DNA from: UBA2767 sp965228625
GTDB lineage: Bacteria; Pseudomonadota; Alphaproteobacteria; Rhizobiales; Methyloligellaceae
Direction: 5' to 3'
DNA: 64,000 nt
NCBI GenBank assembly: GCA_965228625.1
Contig: OZ245829.1
Location: 1,488,001-1,552,000, forward strand
Every line of letters starts with the position of its first letter. Position 1 is the first letter of the stretch. Made by a program: the position numbers and the translations under genes. The notes under the pieces were generated by a model. That model was not told where the DNA came from, did no database searches, and saw only the letters and a program-made list of their open reading frames with translations. Below are positions 15,347 through 23,653 of the stretch, in pieces.

Positions 15347-17263
15347 TCAGGCGCGCTCGCCCGTCTCCGCCGCCTGATCCCGGCCAAGTGCGGAAAAGAC
15401 GGTCGCGACGATACCGTCGGCATCGAGACCGGCTTGCGTGTACATCGCGGCCGGCTTGTCCTGATCGATAAACACGTCCGGCAGGACCATCGAGCGCACC
15501 TTGAGGCCGCTTTCGAGCAACGCCTCGTCCGCCATGTACTTCAGCACGTGGGAGCCGAAACCGCCGACCGAGCCTTCTTCGACCGTGATCAGAACTTCGT
15601 GGTCACGCGCGAGTTGCGAGATCAATGCGCCGTCAAGCGGCTTGGCGAAGCGTGCGTCCGCGACCGTTGTCGGCAAACCCTGCGCGGCAAGTTTGTCGGC
15701 GGCGACCAGGCACTCCTGGAGACGCGCGCCGAACGACAGGAGCGCCACGGCGGATCCTTCGCGCACGATGCGTCCTTTTCCGATTTCAAGCGGTTCGGGG
15801 TTTTCGGGCATTTCCACGCCGACGCCCTCGCCCCGCGGATACCGGAATGCACTCGGACGGTCGTCGATTGCGGCGGCCGTTGCAACCATGCGCACAAGCT
15901 CCGCCTCATCCGCCGCGGCCATTACCACGAAACCCGGCAGGCACGAGAGATACGCCACGTCGAAGGCGCCCGCGTGGGTGGGACCGTCCGCGCCGACAAG
16001 CCCGGCGCGGTCGATGGCAAAACGCACGGGCAGGCCCTGAATGGCGACGTCATGCACGACCTGGTCATAACCCCGCTGGAGAAACGTGGAATAGATCGCC
16101 GCGAAGGGTTTGTAGCCCTGCGTCGCCAAGCCTGCGGAAAAGGTCACCGCATGCTGTTCAGCGATGCCGACGTCGAAACTCCGCTCGGGAAACGCGTTAC
16201 CGAACACGTCGAGGCCTGTGCCTCCCGGCATCGCGGCGGTCACGGCAACGATCTTGTCGTCTTTTTCGGCCAGTTTGCTCAGCGCGTTTGCAAACACCTT
16301 CGTGTAGGACGGCGCATTAGGCTTCGGCTTGTCTTGAGCGCCGGTGACCACGTCGAAGCGCGCGACGCCATGGTACTTGTCGTCCGACTCCTCCGCCGGC
16401 GCATATCCCTTGCCCTTCTGCGTCACCACATGGACAAGGATCGGACCATCCTCCGCGTCCTTCACATTGCGCAGCACCGGAAGCAGGTGGTCGAAATTGT
16501 GTCCGTCGATCGGCCCGACATAATAGAACCCGAGTTCCTCGAAGAGCGTTCCGCCGGACCAGAAGCTCCGGGTGTACTCCTCCGCCCTCGCCGCCCGGCG
16601 TTCCCAGCTCTTCGGCAGGCGCTTCGCGAGTTGTTTCGCCCAGTTGCGCAAGTGTCGATAGGTGCCGCCTGAAAGCAATCGGGCGAGATAGGCGCTCATG
16701 GCGCCAACCGGCGGCGCGATCGACATATCGTTGTCGTTGAGGATGACGATCAGGCGCGAATCCATGGCGCCCGCATTGTTCATTGCTTCATACGCCATCC
16801 CCGCGCTCATCGCGCCATCGCCAATGACGCAGATCACGTTGTTGTCCGCGCCCGAAAGGTCGCGTGCGACGGCCATCCCGAGACCCGCGGATATCGACGT
16901 CGAGGAATGCGCAGCGCCGAAGGGGTCGTATTCGCTCTCCGCGCGCTTGGTGAAACCGGACAGGCCCCCGCCCTGACGCAGGGTGCGGATGCGATCGCGG
17001 CGCCCGGTCAGTATCTTGTGCGGATAGCACTGATGGCCGACGTCCCAGATCAGCTTGTCGTCCGGCGTATCGAAGACCTTGTGAATGGCAAGCGTGAGCT
17101 CGACGACGCCAAGCCCCGCGCCAAGATGCCCGCCCGTGACCGAAACAGCGCTTACGGTTTCGCGCCTGAGTTCATCGGCGAGTTCCGAAAGATCGGCATC
17201 GTCCAGCTCACGGAGGTCCGCCGGATTACCTATTTTGTCCAAAAGGGGCGTATCAACTTTCAT
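15347..17263 (-). CDS. dxs: 1-deoxy-D-xylulose-5-phosphate synthase
   Basis: A 638-residue thiamine diphosphate enzyme that condenses pyruvate and glyceraldehyde 3-phosphate, the entry step of the MEP isoprenoid pathway. It has DVGHQCYPHKILTGRRD, the TPP/Mg motif GDGAMSAGMAYEAMNNAG...ND and the transketolase-like GIAEQHAVTFSAGLA. The start is taken at the ATG at 17263 (MKVDTPLLDKIGNP), giving standard length; the open frame extends upstream without support. It works with ispE and the polyprenyl synthase elsewhere in the window to make quinone side chains. Confidence 0.97.
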   Translation of the reverse strand: MKVDTPLLDKIGNPADLRELDDADLSELADELRRETVSAVSVTGGHLGAGLGVVELTLAIHKVFDTPDDKLIWDVGHQCYPHKILTGRRDRIRTLRQGGGLSGFTKRAESEYDPFGAAHSSTSISAGLGMAVARDLSGADNNVICVIGDGAMSAGMAYEAMNNAGAMDSRLIVILNDNDMSIAPPVGAMSAYLARLLSGGTYRHLRNWAKQLAKRLPKSWERRAARAEEYTRSFWSGGTLFEELGFYYVGPIDGHNFDHLLPVLRNVKDAEDGPILVHVVTQKGKGYAPAEESDDKYHGVARFDVVTGAQDKPKPNAPSYTKVFANALSKLAEKDDKIVAVTAAMPGGTGLDVFGNAFPERSFDVGIAEQHAVTFSAGLATQGYKPFAAIYSTFLQRGYDQVVHDVAIQGLPVRFAIDRAGLVGADGPTHAGAFDVAYLSCLPGFVVMAAADEAELVRMVATAAAIDDRPSAFRYPRGEGVGVEMPENPEPLEIGKGRIVREGSAVALLSFGARLQECLVAADKLAAQGLPTTVADARFAKPLDGALISQLARDHEVLITVEEGSVGGFGSHVLKYMADEALLESGLKVRSMVLPDVFIDQDKPAAMYTQAGLDADGIVATVFSALGRDQAAETGERA

Positions 17264-17490
17264 TTTCAAACTTTCCGCATTTCGCTCACGCGGCCGCACG
17301 GGATTGCGAAGGCGGCGCGCATTTGACCGGAAGCCGCCACAACTTGCAAGCCGAGGCACAGGATAGGCCGCAAAACTGTTTCGCCGATAGCGTGGAGTAC
17401 AAATTCGATCGGGTTTGCGGGCGGGACGTATGTCACGCACTGTCTGATTCGATTCGATATCTTCGCAGCTTTGCCGAAGGAGAAAACAAT

Positions 17491-17853
17491 TTGAGCGACG
17501 ACGAAGACCAGAGATTTGCTACGAGGCAGGGTCTTTTCGGATGGAAGGGCTTTGGAAAAGATAAATCGAACCAGACGACAAAAGTCGTGGTGTCTCTGTT
17601 CGTCAACTACATATTTGTGCTCTACGCGATCTCCACGCTCGGAGCGACGGACGCGCAGGGCCAATTCCACTTTTCTGCGAAGACGATACCGATGGAGTAC
17701 TACCTGCTGTGCGGCGCAACCGTTCTTGTCTGCCTGATCAGTGCCGGCTTCATAAGGTACGACGATTTCGGAACCAGATGGACGGCGCGCTTCTTCTGTT
17801 GTGGTCTGCCAGCACTCTTCGTCGTGCTTCTCCCGTTCGTATGGGGCAAGTGA
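17491..17853 (+). CDS. Small membrane protein of unknown function
   Basis: A 120-residue product starting at TTG 17491, chosen because AAGGAG precedes it by 7 nt; the frame is open further upstream but reads as polar, unlikely sequence. After a polar, charged N-terminus there are three hydrophobic segments (VVVSLFVNYIFVLYAIST, YYLLCGATVLVCLISAGF, FFCCGLPALFVVLLPFVW). No family is recognised. It sits on the plus strand between leftward dxs and the leftward CoA-transferase gene. Confidence 0.6.
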   Translation: MSDDEDQRFATRQGLFGWKGFGKDKSNQTTKVVVSLFVNYIFVLYAISTLGATDAQGQFHFSAKTIPMEYYLLCGATVLVCLISAGFIRYDDFGTRWTARFFCCGLPALFVVLLPFVWGK

Positions 17854-17900
17854 CACGTTCGATACCTTTGTCGGCCGAATTGCTCTGAAGACAAGCTGGT

Positions 17901-19115
17901 TCAAATGACGCTCTGTTCCTTGAGCCTGGCGAGTTCCGCGTGGCTCAGCCCACAGAGTTTCCCGAGAATCTTCTCGGTTCCCTCCCCCAGTTCCGGACCG
18001 GTCGCCTCGACATGGCCGGGCGTTTCAGACAGCCGCGGGACCACGTTCGGCATGGTCACCGGATCCCCCGTCCAATCCTTTACCTCTGTAAGAGTACGGC
18101 GCGCCTTGAATTGCGGATCAGCGAAAATGTCGGCGATCGAGTTCACCGGGGCGGCCGGCACTTCGAATTCCACGCATCGGGCGAGGAAGTCGTCGCGGTC
18201 GAATGTCCTGATATAATCGGCGGTAATCGCTTCGACCTCATCATAGTTCTGAAGCCGGCGACCGATTTCACCGTACATGTCCGCCGCCGCGAGGTCCGGG
18301 CGCCCCATCATTTCGCACAATCGGGCGAACATGACGTCGGACGTGCAGGCAAGCGCCAGCCACTCGCCGTCCTTCGCCTGGAAGTGGCCATGGGGAACCG
18401 CATTAAGCGTCTTCGTGCCTTCCCGGCCACGGACGATGCCCGCTTCGGCATAGGCCGGCGCGAGTTCGTCGAGGACGCGGAAGATGCTCTCATACAGCGA
18501 GAGATCGATAACCTGTCCGTGCCCCGTCTTGTCGCGGTGGCGCAACGCCAGGAGGATGCCAACGGTGCCGTAAAGGCCGGTTGTATAGTCGGCGAGAGAC
18601 GTGGAACCGGGCGTCACCGGAGGTCCGCCGGGCATGCCCGCCAAATAGGTGAGCCCCGCGAATGCATGGGCGATCCGTGCGAAGCCGGGCCGGTCACGGT
18701 AAGGCCCGTCCTGGCCGTAGCCCGAGACGCGCAACATGATCAGCCGCGGATTCACCTCGCGCAGCACATCCCAACCGAGGCCCCACTTCTCGAGGGTTCC
18801 CGGCCGGAAATTCTCACACAGCACGTCCGACTTGGAGACGAGTTTTTTTAGGATTTCCGCACCTTCGGGATGCCGCAGGTTGAGCGTCACCGACCGCTTG
18901 TTCCGCGCCTCGCTTTTCCACGCCAGGGTATCGCCGCCGTCCTTTGGCGTGCCGTAGCGCCGCCAGGGGTCGCCGCCATCGGGACGTTCAATCTTGATGA
19001 CCTCGGCCCCGAACTCCGCCAGCGTCGTCGCTGCGAACGGGGCGGCGATGAAAGTTGCGAGATCAAGTACGCGGATGCCGGACAGCGGCGGCTCGGCTTC
19101 GTCAGTCGTCGACAT
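17901..19115 (-). CDS. CaiB/BaiF CoA-transferase family protein
   Basis: A 404-residue family III CoA transferase. GIRVLDLATFIAAPFAATTL and EVIKIERPDGGDPWR open the fold, LCENFRPGTLEKWGLGWDVL follows, and ADYTTGLYG contains the likely catalytic Asp. Substrates in this family vary (carnitine, formyl, succinyl and aryl acids) and cannot be assigned. Its ATG overlaps the end of xseB by 14 bp, so it is translationally coupled, an uncommon insertion between xseB and dxs. Confidence 0.9.
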   Translation of the reverse strand: MSTTDEAEPPLSGIRVLDLATFIAAPFAATTLAEFGAEVIKIERPDGGDPWRRYGTPKDGGDTLAWKSEARNKRSVTLNLRHPEGAEILKKLVSKSDVLCENFRPGTLEKWGLGWDVLREVNPRLIMLRVSGYGQDGPYRDRPGFARIAHAFAGLTYLAGMPGGPPVTPGSTSLADYTTGLYGTVGILLALRHRDKTGHGQVIDLSLYESIFRVLDELAPAYAEAGIVRGREGTKTLNAVPHGHFQAKDGEWLALACTSDVMFARLCEMMGRPDLAAADMYGEIGRRLQNYDEVEAITADYIRTFDRDDFLARCVEFEVPAAPVNSIADIFADPQFKARRTLTEVKDWTGDPVTMPNVVPRLSETPGHVEATGPELGEGTEKILGKLCGLSHAELARLKEQSVI

Positions 19116-19359
19116 CCAGAGGTTCCAGTCCGGCAGGCTGGCCTTCGGCGTCGAGCGTGATCTTTTCCACCTTCGCTTCGGCCTTCTTCAGCAGCGCGTC
19201 ACAGTGGGCGCGCAGCGCTTCTCCCCGCTCATAAATGGCGATGGACTCTTCAAGCTCCACGTCGCCTTTTTCCAGCTTCGCGACAATCTGTTCGAGTTCC
19301 TGCATGGCGGCCTCGAAGCTCATTTTCGCGATATCGCCAGCCTTGTCTTTCTCAGCCAT
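19102..19359 (-). CDS. xseB: Exodeoxyribonuclease VII small subunit
   Basis: An 85-residue helical subunit of exonuclease VII. It carries MSFEAAMQELEQIVAKLEKG followed by DVELEESIAIYERG, the family signature. It overlaps the upstream deacetylase-like gene by 8 bp and the downstream CoA transferase by 14 bp. The large subunit xseA is not in the window. Confidence 0.95.
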   Translation of the reverse strand: MAEKDKAGDIAKMSFEAAMQELEQIVAKLEKGDVELEESIAIYERGEALRAHCDALLKKAEAKVEKITLDAEGQPAGLEPLDVDD

Positions 19360-20311
19360 GGTCTCCGCTGCCGTTTGATTGCGCGCCCGCCTTCATTAAC
19401 GCCTGCACATGTGCGCCCACAGAGTTGGCGAGTCCGTTCAGGTCATAACCGCCCTCGAGCATCGACACCACCCTGCCCTCGCAGGTCTTGTCGGCAATCT
19501 CGATCATCTTGTTTGTGGCCCAGGCGAAATCATCCTCCACCAGCCGCAGGCTTCCCAGAGGATCGCGCTCATGGGCGTCGAAACCGGCGGAAATCAGGAT
19601 CAGATCCGGCCTGTGCGTCGCAAGCTGCGGAAGGATCCTGCTTTCGAAAGCCTCGCGGAACACGTCGCCGCCGTCACCGGCGCGTAACGGTGCGTTCCAG
19701 ATATTGCCGACCCCGCTCTCCGTGACTGCGCCGGTTCCGGGAAACAACGGCATCTGATGCGTCGATCCGAAATACAAATCGCGATCGTCCCAGAACATGG
19801 CCTGCGTTCCGTTGCCGTGATGCACGTCGAAATCGACGACCGCGATGCGCTCCGCCCCGTGTTTGGCCCGGGCGTGCAGACCGGCGACGGCGATGTTGTT
19901 GAACACACAGAAACCCATTGCCACGCGCTGCTCGGCATGGTGCCCGCAGGGGCGAATGGCGCAGAAGGCGTTCTGCACCTTGCCGGTCATCACCTGATCG
20001 ACGGCGCGGATCCCGGAGCCGACCGCGCGCAACGCCGCATCCCAGCTCCTCGGGCTCAGCACCGTATCGCCGTCCACGCGCACGAGCCCTTCTTCCGGAA
20101 CCGCCTTGCGGATGGCGTCGATGTAATCGCCGGGATGGGCGCGCTCGATGTCCGAAATCTCGGCAAGGGGCGCATCCTCGCGCACCAGATCGTCGAACTC
20201 CGGCTGGTCGGTCACCATCTTGATGGCGCGCAACCGGTCGGGACGTTCAGGGTGCCCCGGACCCGTATCATGTTCGATGCACACGTCATGCGTGAGATAA
20301 AGGGTAGCCAT
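19352..20311 (-). CDS. Histone deacetylase-family hydrolase (AcuC/AphA-like)
   Basis: A 319-residue zinc amidohydrolase. HPERPDRLRAI, the active-site RPCGHHAEQRVAMGFCVFNN, VVDFDVHHGNGTQ with the zinc ligands, and ISAGFDAHERDPLG are all intact. Bacterial members deacetylate small molecules such as acetylpolyamines, or proteins. The start is placed at the ATG at 20311 (MATLYLTHDV), preceded by AGGAG. It heads the coupled run with xseB and the CoA transferase, a neighbourhood common in rhizobia. Confidence 0.92.
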   Translation of the reverse strand: MATLYLTHDVCIEHDTGPGHPERPDRLRAIKMVTDQPEFDDLVREDAPLAEISDIERAHPGDYIDAIRKAVPEEGLVRVDGDTVLSPRSWDAALRAVGSGIRAVDQVMTGKVQNAFCAIRPCGHHAEQRVAMGFCVFNNIAVAGLHARAKHGAERIAVVDFDVHHGNGTQAMFWDDRDLYFGSTHQMPLFPGTGAVTESGVGNIWNAPLRAGDGGDVFREAFESRILPQLATHRPDLILISAGFDAHERDPLGSLRLVEDDFAWATNKMIEIADKTCEGRVVSMLEGGYDLNGLANSVGAHVQALMKAGAQSNGSGDHG

Positions 20312-20377
20312 ACTCTCCTGCCGCGTTCGCTTCCTCACCTGTCACATCGTATTCATATGCGTCTTGGCCCGGTTCCG

Positions 20378-22147
20378 CTACCCGGCACGGGCTTCCGACA
20401 GATCTGCTTCGACCCAGAACGAACCCTCCATGATTGCCCGGGCAAGTCCCGGCGCCTCCACACTGAGCATTTCCGCAAAGAATCGCGCGGTTGCGATGCG
20501 GTCGGGCGCACCGCCGTGGCCGCGGCTCTGGGCCACTGCGCCTTTCGCAAGCCAAATCCCGCCTGAGGCCAACCCGAAAAGCCTTGCATAGAGTGTGGCT
20601 CCGGCGAGCGCGGCGTCAGGATTGACCTTCAGCGTCTCAAGTGTCCAGGTGGTTGCACGCTCCATGGCGTCAACGGCGTCTTTCAGCCGCGCGCCCATTT
20701 TGCCGAAGTCGGGTGTATTGGAGGCCTGGACTTCTCCAAGAACGGCCCTCAGCCCGGAAATATGCCTGGCGACAACCGCGCCGTCTTCGAGCGGCAGCTT
20801 TCGTGTGATGAGGTCGATGGCCTGAATGCCGTTGGTGCCCTCGTAGATCGGGGCTATGCGGGCGTCGCGGAGATGTTGGGCGGCTCCGGTCTCCTCGATA
20901 TATCCCATGCCGCCGTGTACCTGTATCCCGTCGGATGCCACCTCGACACCCATGTCGGTGCAGAAGGCCTTCGCCACCGGCGTCAGGAGGCCCGCCATGG
21001 CATCGCCGGTCCGCCGTTCAGCCTCATCCGTGCTTCGTTCCGCGACATCGATCACGCGGGCGGTCATGAGACAGATCGCCCGAGCGGCGGCCGTCTTCGC
21101 CTTCATTGACAGCAACATACGTTTGACGTCCGGATGCGTGACAATCTCGACTTCGCGCCCGTCCGCGTCATGCCCCTGCTTGCGCTCCCGGGCATAGGCA
21201 AGAGCCTGCTGGTAGGCGCGTTCGGCGATCCCCGCCCCTTCAACGCCAACCGCAAGCCGTGCCCGGTTCATCATGATGAACATCGCATGCAGCCCGCGAT
21301 TCCGCTCGCCCACGAGCCAGCCTCTGGCGCCTCCGTTGTCCCCCATCTGCATCACACAGGTCGGGCTCGCATGGATGCCGAGCTTGTGCTCGACCGAAAC
21401 GGCATGAATGTCGTTGCGCTCCCCGAGCGAACCGTCTGAATTCACGAGATATTTAGGCACAAGGAACAGCGAGATCCCACGCGTGCCGCGCGGCGCGTCC
21501 GGTGTGCGGGCGAGCACCAGGTGGATGATATTGTCCACCAGGTCGTGCTCTCCATAGGTGATGTAGATCTTTGTGCCGGTGAGAAGATAACTGCCGTCTT
21601 CCTGCGGACGTGCCATCGTCTTCAGCGTGCTCAGGTCGGAACCGGCGTGGGACTCGGTGAGTTGCATGGTGCCCGACCATTCGCCAGCGTTCATCTTCGG
21701 CAGATAGAGCTTTTTCAGCTCCTCTGTCGCGAACCGCGAAATCGTCTCGACGGCGCCTTGCGTCAGCATCGGATTGAGAGCAAACGCCATGCTCGCCGCC
21801 TGCCACATCTCGCCGACTGCCATGGAAACGGTGACGGGCAGCCCCTGCCCGCCGAAGCTCTCCGGCCCCGACAGCCCACACCATCCGGCATCGCACCATT
21901 GGCGATAAACGTCACGCCAGCCTTCCGGCATTGTCACTTCGCCGTCTCGAAAAACCGGGCGGGCAATATCCCCCTGATGATTGAGCGGCGCGATCTGCTC
22001 GGACGCGAACTTGCCTGCCTCGTCAAGGATGGCAGCCAACGTTTCGCCGTCGAGCCCGGGAAAGAGTCCGGCGTTGATCAGGTCCGGCATTCCGGCAATA
22101 TCGTCGAGCGCTGCGCCAATTTCAGCGACCGGTGCCCGGTATGTCAT
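20378..22147 (-). CDS. Acyl-CoA dehydrogenase, DmdC-like, 589 aa
   Basis: A long acyl-CoA dehydrogenase. The N-terminal helical part is followed by the FAD/substrate region (MQLTESHAGSDLSTLKTMA), YIEETGAAQHLRDARIAPIY carrying the catalytic-base region, and a C-terminal extension typical of the 3-methylmercaptopropionyl-CoA dehydrogenase-like (DmdC) class. The start is at the ATG at 22147 (MTYRAPVAEIG). It would pass electrons via ETF to the ETF-QO encoded at 56158-57834. The substrate is not certain; many homologues act on medium- or long-chain acyl-CoA. It diverges from the tsaC gene. Confidence 0.9.
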   Translation of the reverse strand: MTYRAPVAEIGAALDDIAGMPDLINAGLFPGLDGETLAAILDEAGKFASEQIAPLNHQGDIARPVFRDGEVTMPEGWRDVYRQWCDAGWCGLSGPESFGGQGLPVTVSMAVGEMWQAASMAFALNPMLTQGAVETISRFATEELKKLYLPKMNAGEWSGTMQLTESHAGSDLSTLKTMARPQEDGSYLLTGTKIYITYGEHDLVDNIIHLVLARTPDAPRGTRGISLFLVPKYLVNSDGSLGERNDIHAVSVEHKLGIHASPTCVMQMGDNGGARGWLVGERNRGLHAMFIMMNRARLAVGVEGAGIAERAYQQALAYARERKQGHDADGREVEIVTHPDVKRMLLSMKAKTAAARAICLMTARVIDVAERSTDEAERRTGDAMAGLLTPVAKAFCTDMGVEVASDGIQVHGGMGYIEETGAAQHLRDARIAPIYEGTNGIQAIDLITRKLPLEDGAVVARHISGLRAVLGEVQASNTPDFGKMGARLKDAVDAMERATTWTLETLKVNPDAALAGATLYARLFGLASGGIWLAKGAVAQSRGHGGAPDRIATARFFAEMLSVEAPGLARAIMEGSFWVEADLSEARAG

Positions 22148-22244
22148 TGTTTGTTTGCCTCCCTTTGTGCAGACAGGGCGTCTTGTTTCCGCGCCCGCCA
22201 ACACAATTGCATGATAGTCCGGACCGTGCGACCTAGTCAGCGCC

Positions 22245-23195
22245 ATGGTCATTGAAACAGCAACTCCCGCATCGATTGCCCGGGCGGCCAAGGCGCTCGC
22301 CGACGGTGAACTCGTCGCGTTTCCCACGGAAACCGTTTACGGCCTCGGGGCCGATGCGACGAATGCCGATGCCGTGGCCCGCATCTACGAAGTGAAGGGT
22401 CGTCCCCGATTCAACCCGCTAATCGCGCATGTCGGCGACCGGGAGATGGCGGGCGTGCACGTTGAATTCAACGACACGGCCGACATGCTTGTCGACGCGT
22501 TCTGGCCGGGCCCTCTGACCGTCGTCCTGCCCAGGCGCGGTGTCAGCGGGATCTGCGATCTGGTGTCCGCCGGACTGGACACGGTTGCCGTTCGCGTCCC
22601 TTCGGGCGATGTCGCGCGGGATCTCCTGCACGCCGCGAAGTGCCCGGTGGCGGCACCAAGTGCGAACCGTGCCGGGCATGTCAGCCCGACAACGGCGCGG
22701 CATGTGGACGACGACCTCGGTACCGACGTCGCCGTCATCCTTGACGGTGGCGCAACGGCACTCGGGCTTGAGTCCACGGTCGTCGATTGCAGCGGTCTGC
22801 AGCCGCTCCTGTTGCGGCCGGGCGTCATCTCGCGTACCGACATTGAGAACGTCCTCGGCCGCAAGCTCGGCAAGCCGCTGCAAAACAATCAGCCCGCGTC
22901 ACCGGGCCAGCTCGCAAGCCATTATGCGCCGAACACCAAAGTCCGCCTCAATTCCCGAGACGTGCGGCCCGGCGAGGCTCTGCTCGCATTCGGCAAGGAT
23001 GCACCGGAGACGAACGGGCCATGCATCAATCTGAGCCCGTCGGGGGATCTGCGCGAAGCCGCAGCCGGCTTTTTTTCCGCCCTGCGCGAACTCGACGCAA
23101 AGGGCTGCGAGACCATCGCCGTCATGCCGATACCCGACCGGGGGCTCGGCGAGGCCATCAACGACCGTCTTCTGCGCGCGGCGGCGCCGCGCTGA
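22245..23195 (+). CDS. L-threonylcarbamoyladenylate synthase (Sua5 type)
   Basis: A 316-residue enzyme making threonylcarbamoyl-AMP for the t6A37 modification of tRNAs that read ANN codons. The N-terminal YrdC/TsaC domain has FPTETVYGLGADATN, KGRPRFNPLIAHV and SANRAGHVSPTTA; LESTVVDCSG and LLRPGVISRTDIE follow. The C-terminal Sua5 domain starts near SPGQLASHYAPNTKV. The two-domain length distinguishes it from the shorter TsaC. Confidence 0.94.
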   Translation: MVIETATPASIARAAKALADGELVAFPTETVYGLGADATNADAVARIYEVKGRPRFNPLIAHVGDREMAGVHVEFNDTADMLVDAFWPGPLTVVLPRRGVSGICDLVSAGLDTVAVRVPSGDVARDLLHAAKCPVAAPSANRAGHVSPTTARHVDDDLGTDVAVILDGGATALGLESTVVDCSGLQPLLLRPGVISRTDIENVLGRKLGKPLQNNQPASPGQLASHYAPNTKVRLNSRDVRPGEALLAFGKDAPETNGPCINLSPSGDLREAAAGFFSALRELDAKGCETIAVMPIPDRGLGEAINDRLLRAAAPR

Positions 23196-23210
23196 GACCG
23201 GCGGAATGGT

Positions 23211-23522
23211 TCAGCAGTTCCGGCAGATATTGTTCCAGCAGGCGCGCATGCAGAGCACAAACTGCTGTCGGCATCCCCGATAGAAACAATTGATCCGGTA
23301 AGTGTTGTAACAATCGCTTCGGCACCACTTGCAATCGCGCCGGCAGTAATAATATTGCGCCGGTTTGACGCGCGGACTGAAGTTCCTGTCGATCTGTCCA
23401 AATGCACCCGTGCCTGAAAGGCTCGCGGCAGACGGCGCCGTCGTCATCCCGGCCGCGGACGCGTCGGCGGCATGCGCCACAATGGCCAGCGCGAGCAGAC
23501 ACGATCTCAGTTTCACGTTCAT
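23211..23522 (-). CDS. Small exported cysteine-rich protein
   Basis: About 103 residues from the ATG at 23522, chosen because a clean signal peptide follows (LRSCLLALAIVAHAADASA); the frame also allows an ATG at 23570. After a Ser/Thr/Ala linker, the last 47 residues contain ten cysteines, arranged as C-x3-C-x2-C-x3-C and then further pairs, with many Tyr, Arg and Trp. Such density in a periplasmic protein suggests a disulfide-knotted or metal-binding domain. No family is recognised. It is convergent with the tsaC gene. Confidence 0.65.
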   Translation of the reverse strand: MNVKLRSCLLALAIVAHAADASAAGMTTAPSAASLSGTGAFGQIDRNFSPRVKPAQYYYCRRDCKWCRSDCYNTYRINCFYRGCRQQFVLCMRACWNNICRNC

Positions 23523-23653
23523 GCCCCTTTTTCGATAGGCCCGCGGCAAGGCTATCAGTTCACAGAGCATTGGGGGATGGATTATTGAGGGGCCCCGGCG
23601 TTATGGTGCCGGCGATCCGCATTCTCACCACCGACCCCAGGCCAAAAACAACA

